NCBI GenBank assembly: GCA_022840405.1
Contig: JALHJR010000054.1
Span: forward strand, 1-9,141
Reading direction: 5' to 3'
Source: Tepidanaerobacter acetatoxydans_A
Lineage (GTDB): Bacteria; Bacillota; Thermosediminibacteria; Thermosediminibacterales; Tepidanaerobacteraceae
DNA: 9,141 nt
Position 1 is the first letter of the stretch. Each line of letters starts with the position of its first letter. Below, in pieces: positions 1-5,762 of this stretch. Position numbers and translations under genes: made by a program. The notes below the pieces were generated by a model, which was not told the DNA's origin, ran no database searches, and saw nothing but the letters and a program-made list of their open reading frames with translations.

Positions 1-23
1 TTTTGACCTAATAAAAACCTTTT

Positions 24-1103
24 TTGAGCGTATTAAATGGAGAAAATATAGCTGTAAAATTATGGTTGAGAGTAAAAAAGGTCACAAAGCAAAAAGCTCA
101 TTATAGAGAATTAGATCCAAATAGAATGAATGTGGTTGGAATTATCAAAGGAAAGGGCAATGGTAGATCTTTAATACTTAACGGGCATACGGATACAGTT
201 GATATCAAGGGAATGGAAATAGAACCTCTAAATCCAAAACTTAGAGACGGAAAAGTTTATGGTAGAGGCAGCTTAGATATGAAAGGCGGTTTGACTGCAA
301 TGATGATGGTAGCAGATGTAATCACTACTTCAAAATTGAAACTAAATGGGGATGTAGTTCTACAGTTCGTAGCAGATGAAGAGTACGCCAGTATAGGCAC
401 TGAGACACTAGCTAAAGAATATACTGCAGATGCTGCGATAGTATGTGAACCTACAGATCTAAAAATAGCAATTGCACATAAAGGGTTTGTTTGGGCAAAA
501 ATTGAAGTTTATGGAAAAGCTGCACATGGAGGTAGACCCGATGAAGGTATTGATGCAATAACAAAAGCAGGAAAATTCTTGGTTGCATTAGAGGATTATG
601 GTAATAATATACTTTCTAAAAATAATCATTTACTTTTAGGCACACCTTCAGTTCATGCGTCATTAATAAGTGGCGGGAGAGAAATGTCTACATACCCTGA
701 TTACTGCAAAATTGATATTGAAAGAAGAATGCTTCCTGGTGAAACTTTGAATGCTGTAAAAGCGGAAATTGATACTATTATTAATAATATTTCTGAAAAG
801 GATAAAGATTTCAAGGCAATCTATGATATTTTCTTTCACAGACATCCATTAGAAACTTCTACAAAGGAAGCGATTTATAAATCGCTTTTAGCATCTTATA
901 AAAAAATTGTTGGCAAAAAGCCAGACACAATTGGATTAAGTGGGTGGGGTGACTCTGCTCTCTTATCAGAAGTTGGCATACCTACATTAAATTTTGGACC
1001 AGGAGGCTCAGGCTTGCATAGCTCAATTGAATATGTAGATTTTCAAAGCGTGCTGGATACGATAGCTATATTAACAGATACAATTATTAATTTTTGTAAT
1101 TAA
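24..1103 (+). CDS. M20 family metallohydrolase (ArgE/DapE-like deacylase/peptidase), 5' end damaged or incomplete
   Basis: This is a zinc-dependent amidohydrolase of the M20 family, which removes acyl groups from N-acyl amino acids or cleaves small peptides in the cytoplasm. Numbered from the TTG at 24, the metal-site motifs are all present: H55 and D57 in NGHTDTVD, bridging D85 in GRGSLDMKGG, catalytic E119 and ligand E120 in ADEEY, E142 in CEPT, and H332 in GPGGSGLHSS. H168 in GKAAHGGRP belongs to the lid/dimerisation domain. The 359 residues lack the usual N-terminal ~20-40 residues, and an in-frame TAA at 12-14 closes this frame. Frame 2 just upstream reads FDLIKTFFE, a typical M20 start region, so the gene probably continues left of the window and is disrupted by small indels. 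The start at 24 is therefore not a trusted start. The symporter gene follows 127-145 bases downstream on the same strand. The exact substrate cannot be told from sequence. Confidence 0.85.
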   Translation: MSVLNGENIAVKLWLRVKKVTKQKAHYRELDPNRMNVVGIIKGKGNGRSLILNGHTDTVDIKGMEIEPLNPKLRDGKVYGRGSLDMKGGLTAMMMVADVITTSKLKLNGDVVLQFVADEEYASIGTETLAKEYTADAAIVCEPTDLKIAIAHKGFVWAKIEVYGKAAHGGRPDEGIDAITKAGKFLVALEDYGNNILSKNNHLLLGTPSVHASLISGGREMSTYPDYCKIDIERRMLPGETLNAVKAEIDTIINNISEKDKDFKAIYDIFFHRHPLETSTKEAIYKSLLASYKKIVGKKPDTIGLSGWGDSALLSEVGIPTLNFGPGGSGLHSSIEYVDFQSVLDTIAILTDTIINFCN

Positions 1104-1122
1104 CTGATTCGTTATTTATGAA

Positions 1123-1150
1123 ATGCAATTTTTTAAAATATGATGCAATT
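1123..1150. repeat. Direct repeat ATGCAATT x2, spaced two helical turns
   Basis: ATGCAATT occurs at 1123-1130 and again at 1143-1150, exactly 20 bases apart. The second copy abuts the candidate -35 box of the symporter promoter. The placement would suit an operator read from one DNA face, but in sequence this AT-rich it could be chance. Confidence 0.3.
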
Positions 1151-1178
1151 TGAAAAGTGCAAATAATGCTATTATACA
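1150..1178 (+). promoter_or_regulatory. Possible sigma-A promoter for the AGCS symporter
   Basis: TTGAAA at 1150-1155 is a good -35 box. With a 17-base spacer, the -10 box would be TATACA at 1173-1178, a weaker match to TATAAT. The region is AT-rich, so such matches can arise by chance. It lies about 70 bases upstream of the preferred symporter start. Confidence 0.4.
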
Positions 1179-1233
1179 TATTTCTAAAATAAGAAAGATT
1201 AATACTATAACAACATTGTAAAAATGAATTATG

Positions 1234-1240
1234 AGGAGTG
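1234..1240 (+). promoter_or_regulatory. Ribosome binding site that sets the symporter start
   Basis: AGGAGTG lies 8 bases before ATG 1249 and overlaps the upstream in-frame ATG 1231. This argues that translation starts at 1249 (or 1252) and not at 1231. Confidence 0.7.
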
Positions 1241-1248
1241 AAATTACT

Positions 1249-2622
1249 ATGATGAGTTTTATAAGGGCAGCAAATAACATATTTTGGGGATGGCTTATCG
1301 CGGCATTACTACTTGGAACTGGGATTTATTATAGTATCCGTTTAGGTTTTCCGCAAGTAAAACACTTTAAAAGAATGTTTAAACTAATGATGGCAGAAAG
1401 TGGAGAAAAAGGTGGAATATCGTCGTTTCAATCATTATGCACTGCACTTGGCGGACAAGTTGGCTCAGGCAATATTGTAGGAGTTGCAACTGCTATAGCT
1501 TCGGGGGGCTATGGAGCTGTGTTTTGGATGTGGGTTACTGCGATTCTTGGAATGCCTCTTATGGTAGGCGAAGGCATTTTGGCTCAAGTATTTCGTGTCA
1601 AGAGAGAAGATGGAACATATACGGGCGGTCCCGCTTATTATTTAGAAAAAGGCGTAAAACAAAAGTGGCTTGCTGTAATGTTTGCTATTAGTATAATTTT
1701 TGGCCCAGGTTTAGTTAATATGACTGTTCATTCAAACTCAATAACAACCAGTTGCATACAAGTTTTTTCTATTCCTCCTATGGTAGTTGGTATAGCATTA
1801 TTCTTACTAACGGCTGCAGTGGTTATCGGAGGAATTAAACGTATTGCTGAGGTTGCGTCTTATGTTGTGCCTTTTATGGCGATAGGATATTTGTTAATAG
1901 CTGGTTATACTGTGGCGGCTAATATTAGTCTTTTTCCAAAAGCTATAGGATTAATCATAAAGAGTGCTTTTAGCAGCAGTGCTGTTGCGGGAGGTGCCAT
2001 GGGTTTTACTGTTAAACAAGCTTTTCGTTATGGCGTAGCAAGAGGACTATTTTCAAATGAAGCAGGACAAGGTACTGTGGCAAATGTATATGCTACTGCA
2101 AGCGTTAAACATCCGGCTCAACAAGGGATAGCAGCAATGGTTACCGTTTTTATCGATACCATAATTATTTGTACTGCAACAGCTTTGATGATTATAACTA
2201 CTGGTGCAATTGAAAGCGGTACAACAGGGGCAGCATTAGTGCAAATAGCTACAACTTCTGTAACAGGTAACTTTGGGCATATATTTATATTGTTAAGTTT
2301 ACTTTTTTTTGGGTGGACTACGATGCTTGTCTGTGTTTACATGGGTGAAGTTAATTTAGAGTGGCTATTTCCAAATAATAAGTGGATAATAAAGGTTTTC
2401 AGATTAGTTTCGTGTTCAATGTTAATTGTTGGTTCAGTTCTGACAGTGCCTACGGTATGGGAACTGTTAGATTTTACTAACGCCTTGATGACATTTTGCA
2501 ACACAATAGCTCTTCTCTGTTTAGTAAACTTAGTAGCTAAGACCTTAAAAGACTATGAAGAGCAATTGAAAAATGGTGTAGAGATTCCAGCTTGGGATTG
2601 GAATAAATCTTCATTGGATTAA
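1249..2622 (+). CDS. AGCS family sodium:alanine/glycine symporter
   Basis: This is an integral membrane transporter that imports alanine or glycine with Na+. It belongs to the alanine/glycine:cation symporter family (AlsT/DagA type). Family segments, numbered from ATG 1249, include ALGGQVGSGNIVGVATAI (66-83), GTYTGGPAYYLEKG (122-135) and RGLFSNEAGQGT (265-276), followed by HPAQQG and a DTIIICTATAL helix. I see roughly ten or eleven hydrophobic segments, and 457 residues is a normal family length. An in-frame ATG at 1231 would give 463 residues, but it overlaps the AGGAGTG ribosome binding site at 1234-1240. That site is well placed for 1249, and ATG 1252 is also possible. The gene lies between two M20 hydrolases, so it may import their substrate or recover released alanine or glycine; that link is inference. 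A dead IS begins 4 bases after its stop codon, and no clear intrinsic terminator is seen. Confidence 0.94.
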   Translation: MMSFIRAANNIFWGWLIAALLLGTGIYYSIRLGFPQVKHFKRMFKLMMAESGEKGGISSFQSLCTALGGQVGSGNIVGVATAIASGGYGAVFWMWVTAILGMPLMVGEGILAQVFRVKREDGTYTGGPAYYLEKGVKQKWLAVMFAISIIFGPGLVNMTVHSNSITTSCIQVFSIPPMVVGIALFLLTAAVVIGGIKRIAEVASYVVPFMAIGYLLIAGYTVAANISLFPKAIGLIIKSAFSSSAVAGGAMGFTVKQAFRYGVARGLFSNEAGQGTVANVYATASVKHPAQQGIAAMVTVFIDTIIICTATALMIITTGAIESGTTGAALVQIATTSVTGNFGHIFILLSLLFFGWTTMLVCVYMGEVNLEWLFPNNKWIIKVFRLVSCSMLIVGSVLTVPTVWELLDFTNALMTFCNTIALLCLVNLVAKTLKDYEEQLKNGVEIPAWDWNKSSLD

Positions 2623-2626
2623 AATA

Positions 2627-2642
2627 TAATAGCCTCTCGAAA
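2627..2642 (+). repeat. Left terminal inverted repeat of the IS
   Basis: TAATAGCCTCTCGAAA matches the reverse complement of 4155-4170 (TAATAGTCTCTCGGAA) at 14 of 16 bases. Both differences are transitions, consistent with decay of a once better repeat. Confidence 0.75.
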
Positions 2643-2800
2643 CAAAAAATGCATAAAAGACCAAAAAGGAAAATAATAACTGAAAATTACCTAATTTCAA
2701 GAGAAAAACATCCTTATTTTCCACCTAACTTTAAAAAAGGCACACCAAATAAACCCACTAACGTAGATTTTAAAAAAGGTAGGTGTTGTAGCAAAGCAAG

Positions 2801-4124
2801 TTAATTAAGAATGATTTCAGAGAGATTAAAAGTTTTTTTCTGCTTACTGTAAGCATCAATGTGCTGGCACATTATAATGCAATAAACACGGATATACCAC
2901 ATTTTAGTAGAACGCGATGCCACCCTGATTCCAAGTGATAATCAATCTTCTCTCGCTTATTAGAACGCTCAATAGAAGTACGTCGCTTGTAAGTAAGCGT
3001 CCATGTATCCGAAGATCTAGGTGTTTTAGGAAACAAGCGTGGATTATCTTTTGAAAAGGTATGAAAAGTGCGACCGTATTTTGCAGTAGAGCAAGTGCTT
3101 TTACAAGTATTCTTAGTTCCACAGGCAAGAGGGCATCTCCATTTTTGACGGTTCTGGGATGCATCATACCCATTTGATTTCATCTTCTTACCTATTGGAC
3201 AAATGGGAATACCTTCAGGAGAAATTTGAATATCACATTTTGTACTATAGTTTTTCTTAGTCCTAGGGTTTAAATCAATAAAAGGCTCAATATTCTGGTG
3301 ATGTAACAACTCGTATATAGCCTCGACATCATGAGCAGCATCAAGAAGCATTTTATCAATAGTGCCCAAGGAGAATCGCTCTAGAAACTCAATAGAACTA
3401 GCCACAAAACTAACTGCATCATGGCGTGAAGCAGGCTGAAGTCTTGGATATAAAGGTAAATCATATGGACTGTCGCTAGCAGAAATCATGTAAAGATGAT
3501 ATCCATTGAAGTATCTTTCCCTAGAACTATCCCATCCCAAGTTACAATCAGGTTGGGAATATAAACGGCCTTGGGCACTACATTTACAAGTAGATTTACT
3601 TCTTGGATGCCTTGAAGTTTCCAAAGGAGTTCCATCACCAGCAACACCAAGGGATTTCAAATCACCAAGTAGATCTAATGCAGCTGACACAGTAAGAAAA
3701 TAAGACTGAAAAAAATCAAACAAACGATCCCCGGCAAAAGCCTTTTCTTAAAACCATAGCAAAGAAACCTATTAACCAATTTCTCAACAATCCTGGGATT
3801 TTTTGAGCTTGTTTTTCACCTTTTTTCAACTTTTTCTTTTTCCTCTTTTTGCGCTTTTGCTGAATCTTAGGCTTGATGTTATTCTTTTCCTGACCCCACA
3901 GACGCCGAAAAAAGTCATAAAAAGTTCCAACACTAGGGATATCCCCGGGTTCAAAGCCATTTAAAACGGCATAAAGAGGAACACGATTGCATTTCATCAA
4001 TCCACTTAGTAGTACCAATTGTGGGGTTAGTTAACAGAAACAGAAGATAAGAACGCAGCTTGGAAACTAGTTAAGATAAAATCCCCTACTTAGAAGTAGG
4101 AGGAAACTCATATAGATGGGTCAT
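2801..4124 (-). pseudogene. DDE transposase pseudogene (two stops, at least four frameshifts)
   Basis: Reading the - strand from ATG at 4124-4122 gives MTHLYEFPPTSK, then TAG (4088-4086), GILS, TAA (4073-4071), and LVSKLRSYLLFLLTNPTIGT. Both stops could derive from CAG and CAA by C-to-T change. A shift near 3980-3992 moves to RVPLYAVLNGFEPGDIPSVGTFYDFF and a lysine/arginine-rich linker. Further shifts between 3715 and 3800 lead through IVEKLVNRF to DRLFDFFQSYFLTVSA. The long open part (3723-2872) carries the DDE catalytic signs: first Asp in GVAGDGTPLETS (D30 of this segment), second Asp in MLLDAAHD (D128), and Glu in KRRTSIERSNKREK (E252). It also has a cysteine cluster (CPLACGTKNTCKSTC). 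A last shift near 2872-2880 gives the natural C terminus MCQHIDAYSKQKKTFNLSEIILN, ending at 2801. The restored protein would have about 440 residues. The number of lesions makes it certainly inactive and not recent. Confidence 0.88.
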
Positions 4125-4144
4125 GTAAAATCTTGGCCCATCTA
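4113..4144 (-). promoter_or_regulatory. Hairpin enclosing the transposase start codon
   Basis: TAGATGGG (4113-4120) and CCCATCTA (4137-4144) form a perfect 8-bp stem, extendable by a G-U and a C-G pair. The ancestral transposase ATG (4124-4122) lies in the loop or at its edge. Start-codon sequestration is a known way for some IS elements (IS10 and IS50 are examples) to limit translation of transcripts entering from outside. That role is inferred here and is now irrelevant because the gene is dead. Confidence 0.45.
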
Positions 4145-4154
4145 ACTTGGATAA

Positions 4155-4170
4155 TTCCGAGAGACTATTA
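4155..4170 (-). repeat. Right terminal inverted repeat of the IS
   Basis: Reverse complement TAATAGTCTCTCGGAA pairs with the left end at 2627-2642. It ends 7 bases before the AGGAGG that serves the next gene. Confidence 0.75.
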
Positions 4171-4177
4171 AAAAGAT

Positions 4178-4183
4178 AGGAGG
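4178..4183 (+). promoter_or_regulatory. AGGAGG ribosome binding site for the YgeY-like hydrolase
   Basis: A perfect Shine-Dalgarno sequence lies 9 bases before the TTG at 4193, supporting that uncommon start codon. It lies just outside the right end of the IS. Confidence 0.8.
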
Positions 4184-4192
4184 AAGCTAGCT

Positions 4193-5365
4193 TTGAAAAA
4201 ACAAGTTACAGATATAATAAATAATATTAAAGAGGATTTAGTAAAATTTACCCAGGATTTGGTCAAAATTAAAAGTTACTCTGGTCAAGAAGAACTAATT
4301 ATTAGGTGTATTGAAGAAAAAATGAAAGAACTTAATTACGATGAAGTAATTATTGATTCTATGGGAAATGTTGTTGGCAAAATAGGTAATGGCGAAAAGA
4401 TAATCATGTTTGACTCTCACGTTGACACAGTTGTAGTAGATGATGAAGAAAAGTGGGATATTCCACCTTTTAGTGGCGAGATTATAAATGGAATGCTCTA
4501 TGGAAGAGGTTCTGCAGATATGAAATCTGGAGCTGCTGCTTCAGTTTATGCAGGTTCAATTGCAAAAAAATTGGGATTAGATTCAGGAAAGACAATTTAT
4601 ATTTCCTGCACTGTGCTTGAAGAAGATTGTGATGGAGAGAATCTTAAAAATTTATTGAAAGAATTGGGGATAAAACTGAATTACTTCGTTACTTGCGAAC
4701 CTTCTAACAATAGACTCGTAACAGGGCATAAAGGAAAAGCTCAGATTATTATTAAAACAAAAGGAATTTCAGCTCATAGTTCATCGCCTGAAAAAGGCAA
4801 AAATGCAATCTATGAAATGGCTGAAATTATCCAACGCGTAGAAGAGATGAATAAACAATTAGTGAAAGCAAATGGTTCCAGAGGAACTCTTGCACTAACT
4901 AAAATATCATCTACAAGTGCATCCCTAAATGCCATACCATCAGAATGTGAAATACATTTAGATAGGAGAATGGTTTTAGGAGAAACCGAAGAAACGATAA
5001 AGAAAGAAATGGATAATATTATTGAGGGTAAGAATGCATCATGGGAGATAGCGACTATTTACAGAAAAAGTTGGACAGGCATGGGTATAGAATATAAACC
5101 GTTTCACCTGGCGTGGGAAATTAGTTTAAACCATGAGCTTGTAAAAGCATCTGTTGAAGCATATAAACAAATCTTCAAAAAAGCTCCTGAGTATGATTAT
5201 TGGGATTTCAGTACTAATGCAGTAACGCCTGTAAGTATGGGGATACCTTCAATTGGTTTTGGACCTGGAGATTATAAATTAGCTCACATGGTTAATGAGA
5301 ATTGCAAAGTGCGTCAGATAGCTGAAGCATGTGGCTTTTATATAAGCTTGATTCAACAAATATAA
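4193..5365 (+). CDS. YgeY-like M20 family metallohydrolase
   Basis: This is a cytoplasmic M20 metallohydrolase of 390 residues, full length for the family. Metal-site residues are visible: H76 and D78 in DSHVDTV, D109 in GRGSADMKSG, E143 and E144 in VLEEDCDG, E169 in CEPS, and H365 in KLAHMVNE. H195 is in GISAHSSSPEKG. The pattern EEDCDG, GHKGKAQI, SAHSSSPEKGKNAIYEM, DRRMVLGET, FSTNAV and IGFGPGDYKLAH is that of the YgeY group, often named selenium metabolism-linked hydrolase. No selenium or molybdenum-hydroxylase gene is seen nearby, so that label should not be taken as function. A peptidase or deacylase role beside the symporter and the first M20 gene fits better, but is inference. The start is TTG with AGGAGG 9 bases upstream. 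The decayed IS ends just ahead, so its original promoter or operon link upstream may be lost. Confidence 0.9.
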   Translation: MKKQVTDIINNIKEDLVKFTQDLVKIKSYSGQEELIIRCIEEKMKELNYDEVIIDSMGNVVGKIGNGEKIIMFDSHVDTVVVDDEEKWDIPPFSGEIINGMLYGRGSADMKSGAAASVYAGSIAKKLGLDSGKTIYISCTVLEEDCDGENLKNLLKELGIKLNYFVTCEPSNNRLVTGHKGKAQIIIKTKGISAHSSSPEKGKNAIYEMAEIIQRVEEMNKQLVKANGSRGTLALTKISSTSASLNAIPSECEIHLDRRMVLGETEETIKKEMDNIIEGKNASWEIATIYRKSWTGMGIEYKPFHLAWEISLNHELVKASVEAYKQIFKKAPEYDYWDFSTNAVTPVSMGIPSIGFGPGDYKLAHMVNENCKVRQIAEACGFYISLIQQI

Positions 5366-5384
5366 TCAAAATGTATCTAAGCCA

Positions 5385-5441
5385 GAAACGGGCACCCTTA
5401 AATTCTATATTACAAAAATGAGATTTAAGTGTGCCTGTTTC
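5385..5441 (+). terminator. Long hairpin terminator after the YgeY-like gene
   Basis: Arms 5385-5403 and 5423-5441 pair over 19 positions, with 17 Watson-Crick pairs, one G-U and one mismatch, around a 19-base loop. The hairpin starts 19 bases after the stop codon and is followed by ATTTTAACC, a short and weak T tract. It probably ends transcription before the riboflavin promoter. The stem is longer than usual, so an RNA-stability or processing element is an alternative. Confidence 0.65.
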
Positions 5442-5486
5442 ATTTTAACCTGCATTTAGCGTACTGTTTTAGAGCAATAAAATCCC

Positions 5487-5515
5487 TTGAAAATACAAAC
5501 TTTATATGATATTAT
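5487..5515 (+). promoter_or_regulatory. Sigma-A type promoter of the riboflavin operon
   Basis: TTGAAA (5487-5492), a 17-base spacer and TATTAT (5510-5515) form a good housekeeping promoter. Transcription would begin near 5522, about 30 bases before the riboswitch, as expected for an RFN-controlled leader. Confidence 0.7.
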
Positions 5516-5554
5516 AACCAAAAATCAATTTAAAACTTAAAAATTTTAAATAAC

Positions 5555-5680
5555 AACCTTCAGGGCGGGGTGAAATTCCCCACCGGCGGTAAGCTCGAGA
5601 GAGTAAGCCCGCGAACTCCGATGTGGAGCCGATTTGGTGCAAATCCAAAGCCGACAGTATAGTCTGGATGGAAGAAGGTT
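5555..5680 (+). ncRNA. FMN riboswitch (RFN element)
   Basis: This leader RNA aptamer binds flavin mononucleotide and shuts down riboflavin synthesis when FMN is plentiful. The P1 helix is closed by AACCTT (5555-5560) and AAGGTT (5675-5680). The hallmark blocks follow in order: AGGGCGGGGTGAAATTCCCC with ACCGGCGGTA, then AGCCCGCGA, the GATTTGGTGCAAATCC hairpin, AGCCGACAGT and AGTCTGGATG. All conserved junction sequences look intact. It precedes ribD by 82 bases with an intrinsic terminator in between, which indicates control by transcription attenuation and not by blocking the ribosome binding site. Confidence 0.97.
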
Positions 5681-5703
5681 CATTATATTTTTATAGGTCT
5701 ATT

Positions 5704-5741
5704 TGCCCTGGAGAGTGTATTTTCCGGGGCATTTTTATTTT
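5704..5741 (+). terminator. Riboswitch-controlled intrinsic terminator
   Basis: TGCCCTGGA (5704-5712) pairs with TCCGGGGCA (5723-5731), with one G-U pair, and is followed by TTTTTATTTT. This is the expression platform of the FMN riboswitch. The 5' arm segment 5705-5713 can instead pair with 5558-5566 of the aptamer P1/junction strand over 9 bp. That offers an antiterminator when FMN is absent; this alternative pairing is my inference from complementarity. Confidence 0.9.
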
Positions 5742-5762
5742 ACATAAAAAGAGAGGGATTTT

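Larger units (their letters stand above)
2627..4170 (-). mobile_element. Decayed insertion sequence (~1.54 kb) with DDE transposase remnant
   Basis: The element is bounded by imperfect inverted repeats at 2627-2642 and 4155-4170, identical at 14 of 16 positions. Inside is one transposase gene on the - strand (2801-4124), broken by stops and frameshifts. About 158 bases lie between its stop codon and the left repeat, with no convincing gene in them. I could not find a clear target-site duplication: the flanks are both A-rich (ATTAAAATA on the left, AAAAGATAG on the right) but do not match. Transposase motifs place it among DDE elements of the broad IS4/IS5-like type; I cannot assign an ISfinder family from memory. 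The copy cannot transpose by itself. It sits tightly between the symporter stop and the ribosome binding site of the next hydrolase gene. Confidence 0.8.

Noticed and set aside
868..889. AAGCGATTT / AAATCGCTT palindrome followed by TT, terminator-like
   Set aside because: It lies within the well-conserved coding part of the first M20 gene (AIYKSLLA) and has a two-base loop.
2649..2804. A 51-codon + strand ORF (MHKRPKRKIITENYLISREK...) inside the IS, with a repeated FKKG motif
   Set aside because: It has no ribosome binding site, lies in the non-coding end of the IS, overlaps the transposase stop, and resembles no family I know. The FKKG repeat reflects two TTAAAAAAGG stretches.
2841..2855. 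TGCTTACTGTAAGCA palindrome near the transposase 3' end, considered as a terminator
   Set aside because: On the - strand it is followed by A, not T, and it encodes DAYSK of the transposase C terminus.
3506..3703. A 65-codon + strand ORF across the transposase region
   Set aside because: It is the antisense shadow of the transposase pseudogene; no ribosome binding site or recognisable domain.
4085..4100. CCTACTT-AG-AAGTAGG palindrome resembling the subterminal hairpins of IS200/IS605 (TnpB) elements
   Set aside because: It falls inside the reconstructed transposase reading frame (codons for PPTSK), and there is no TnpA, TnpB or guide-RNA-like sequence nearby.
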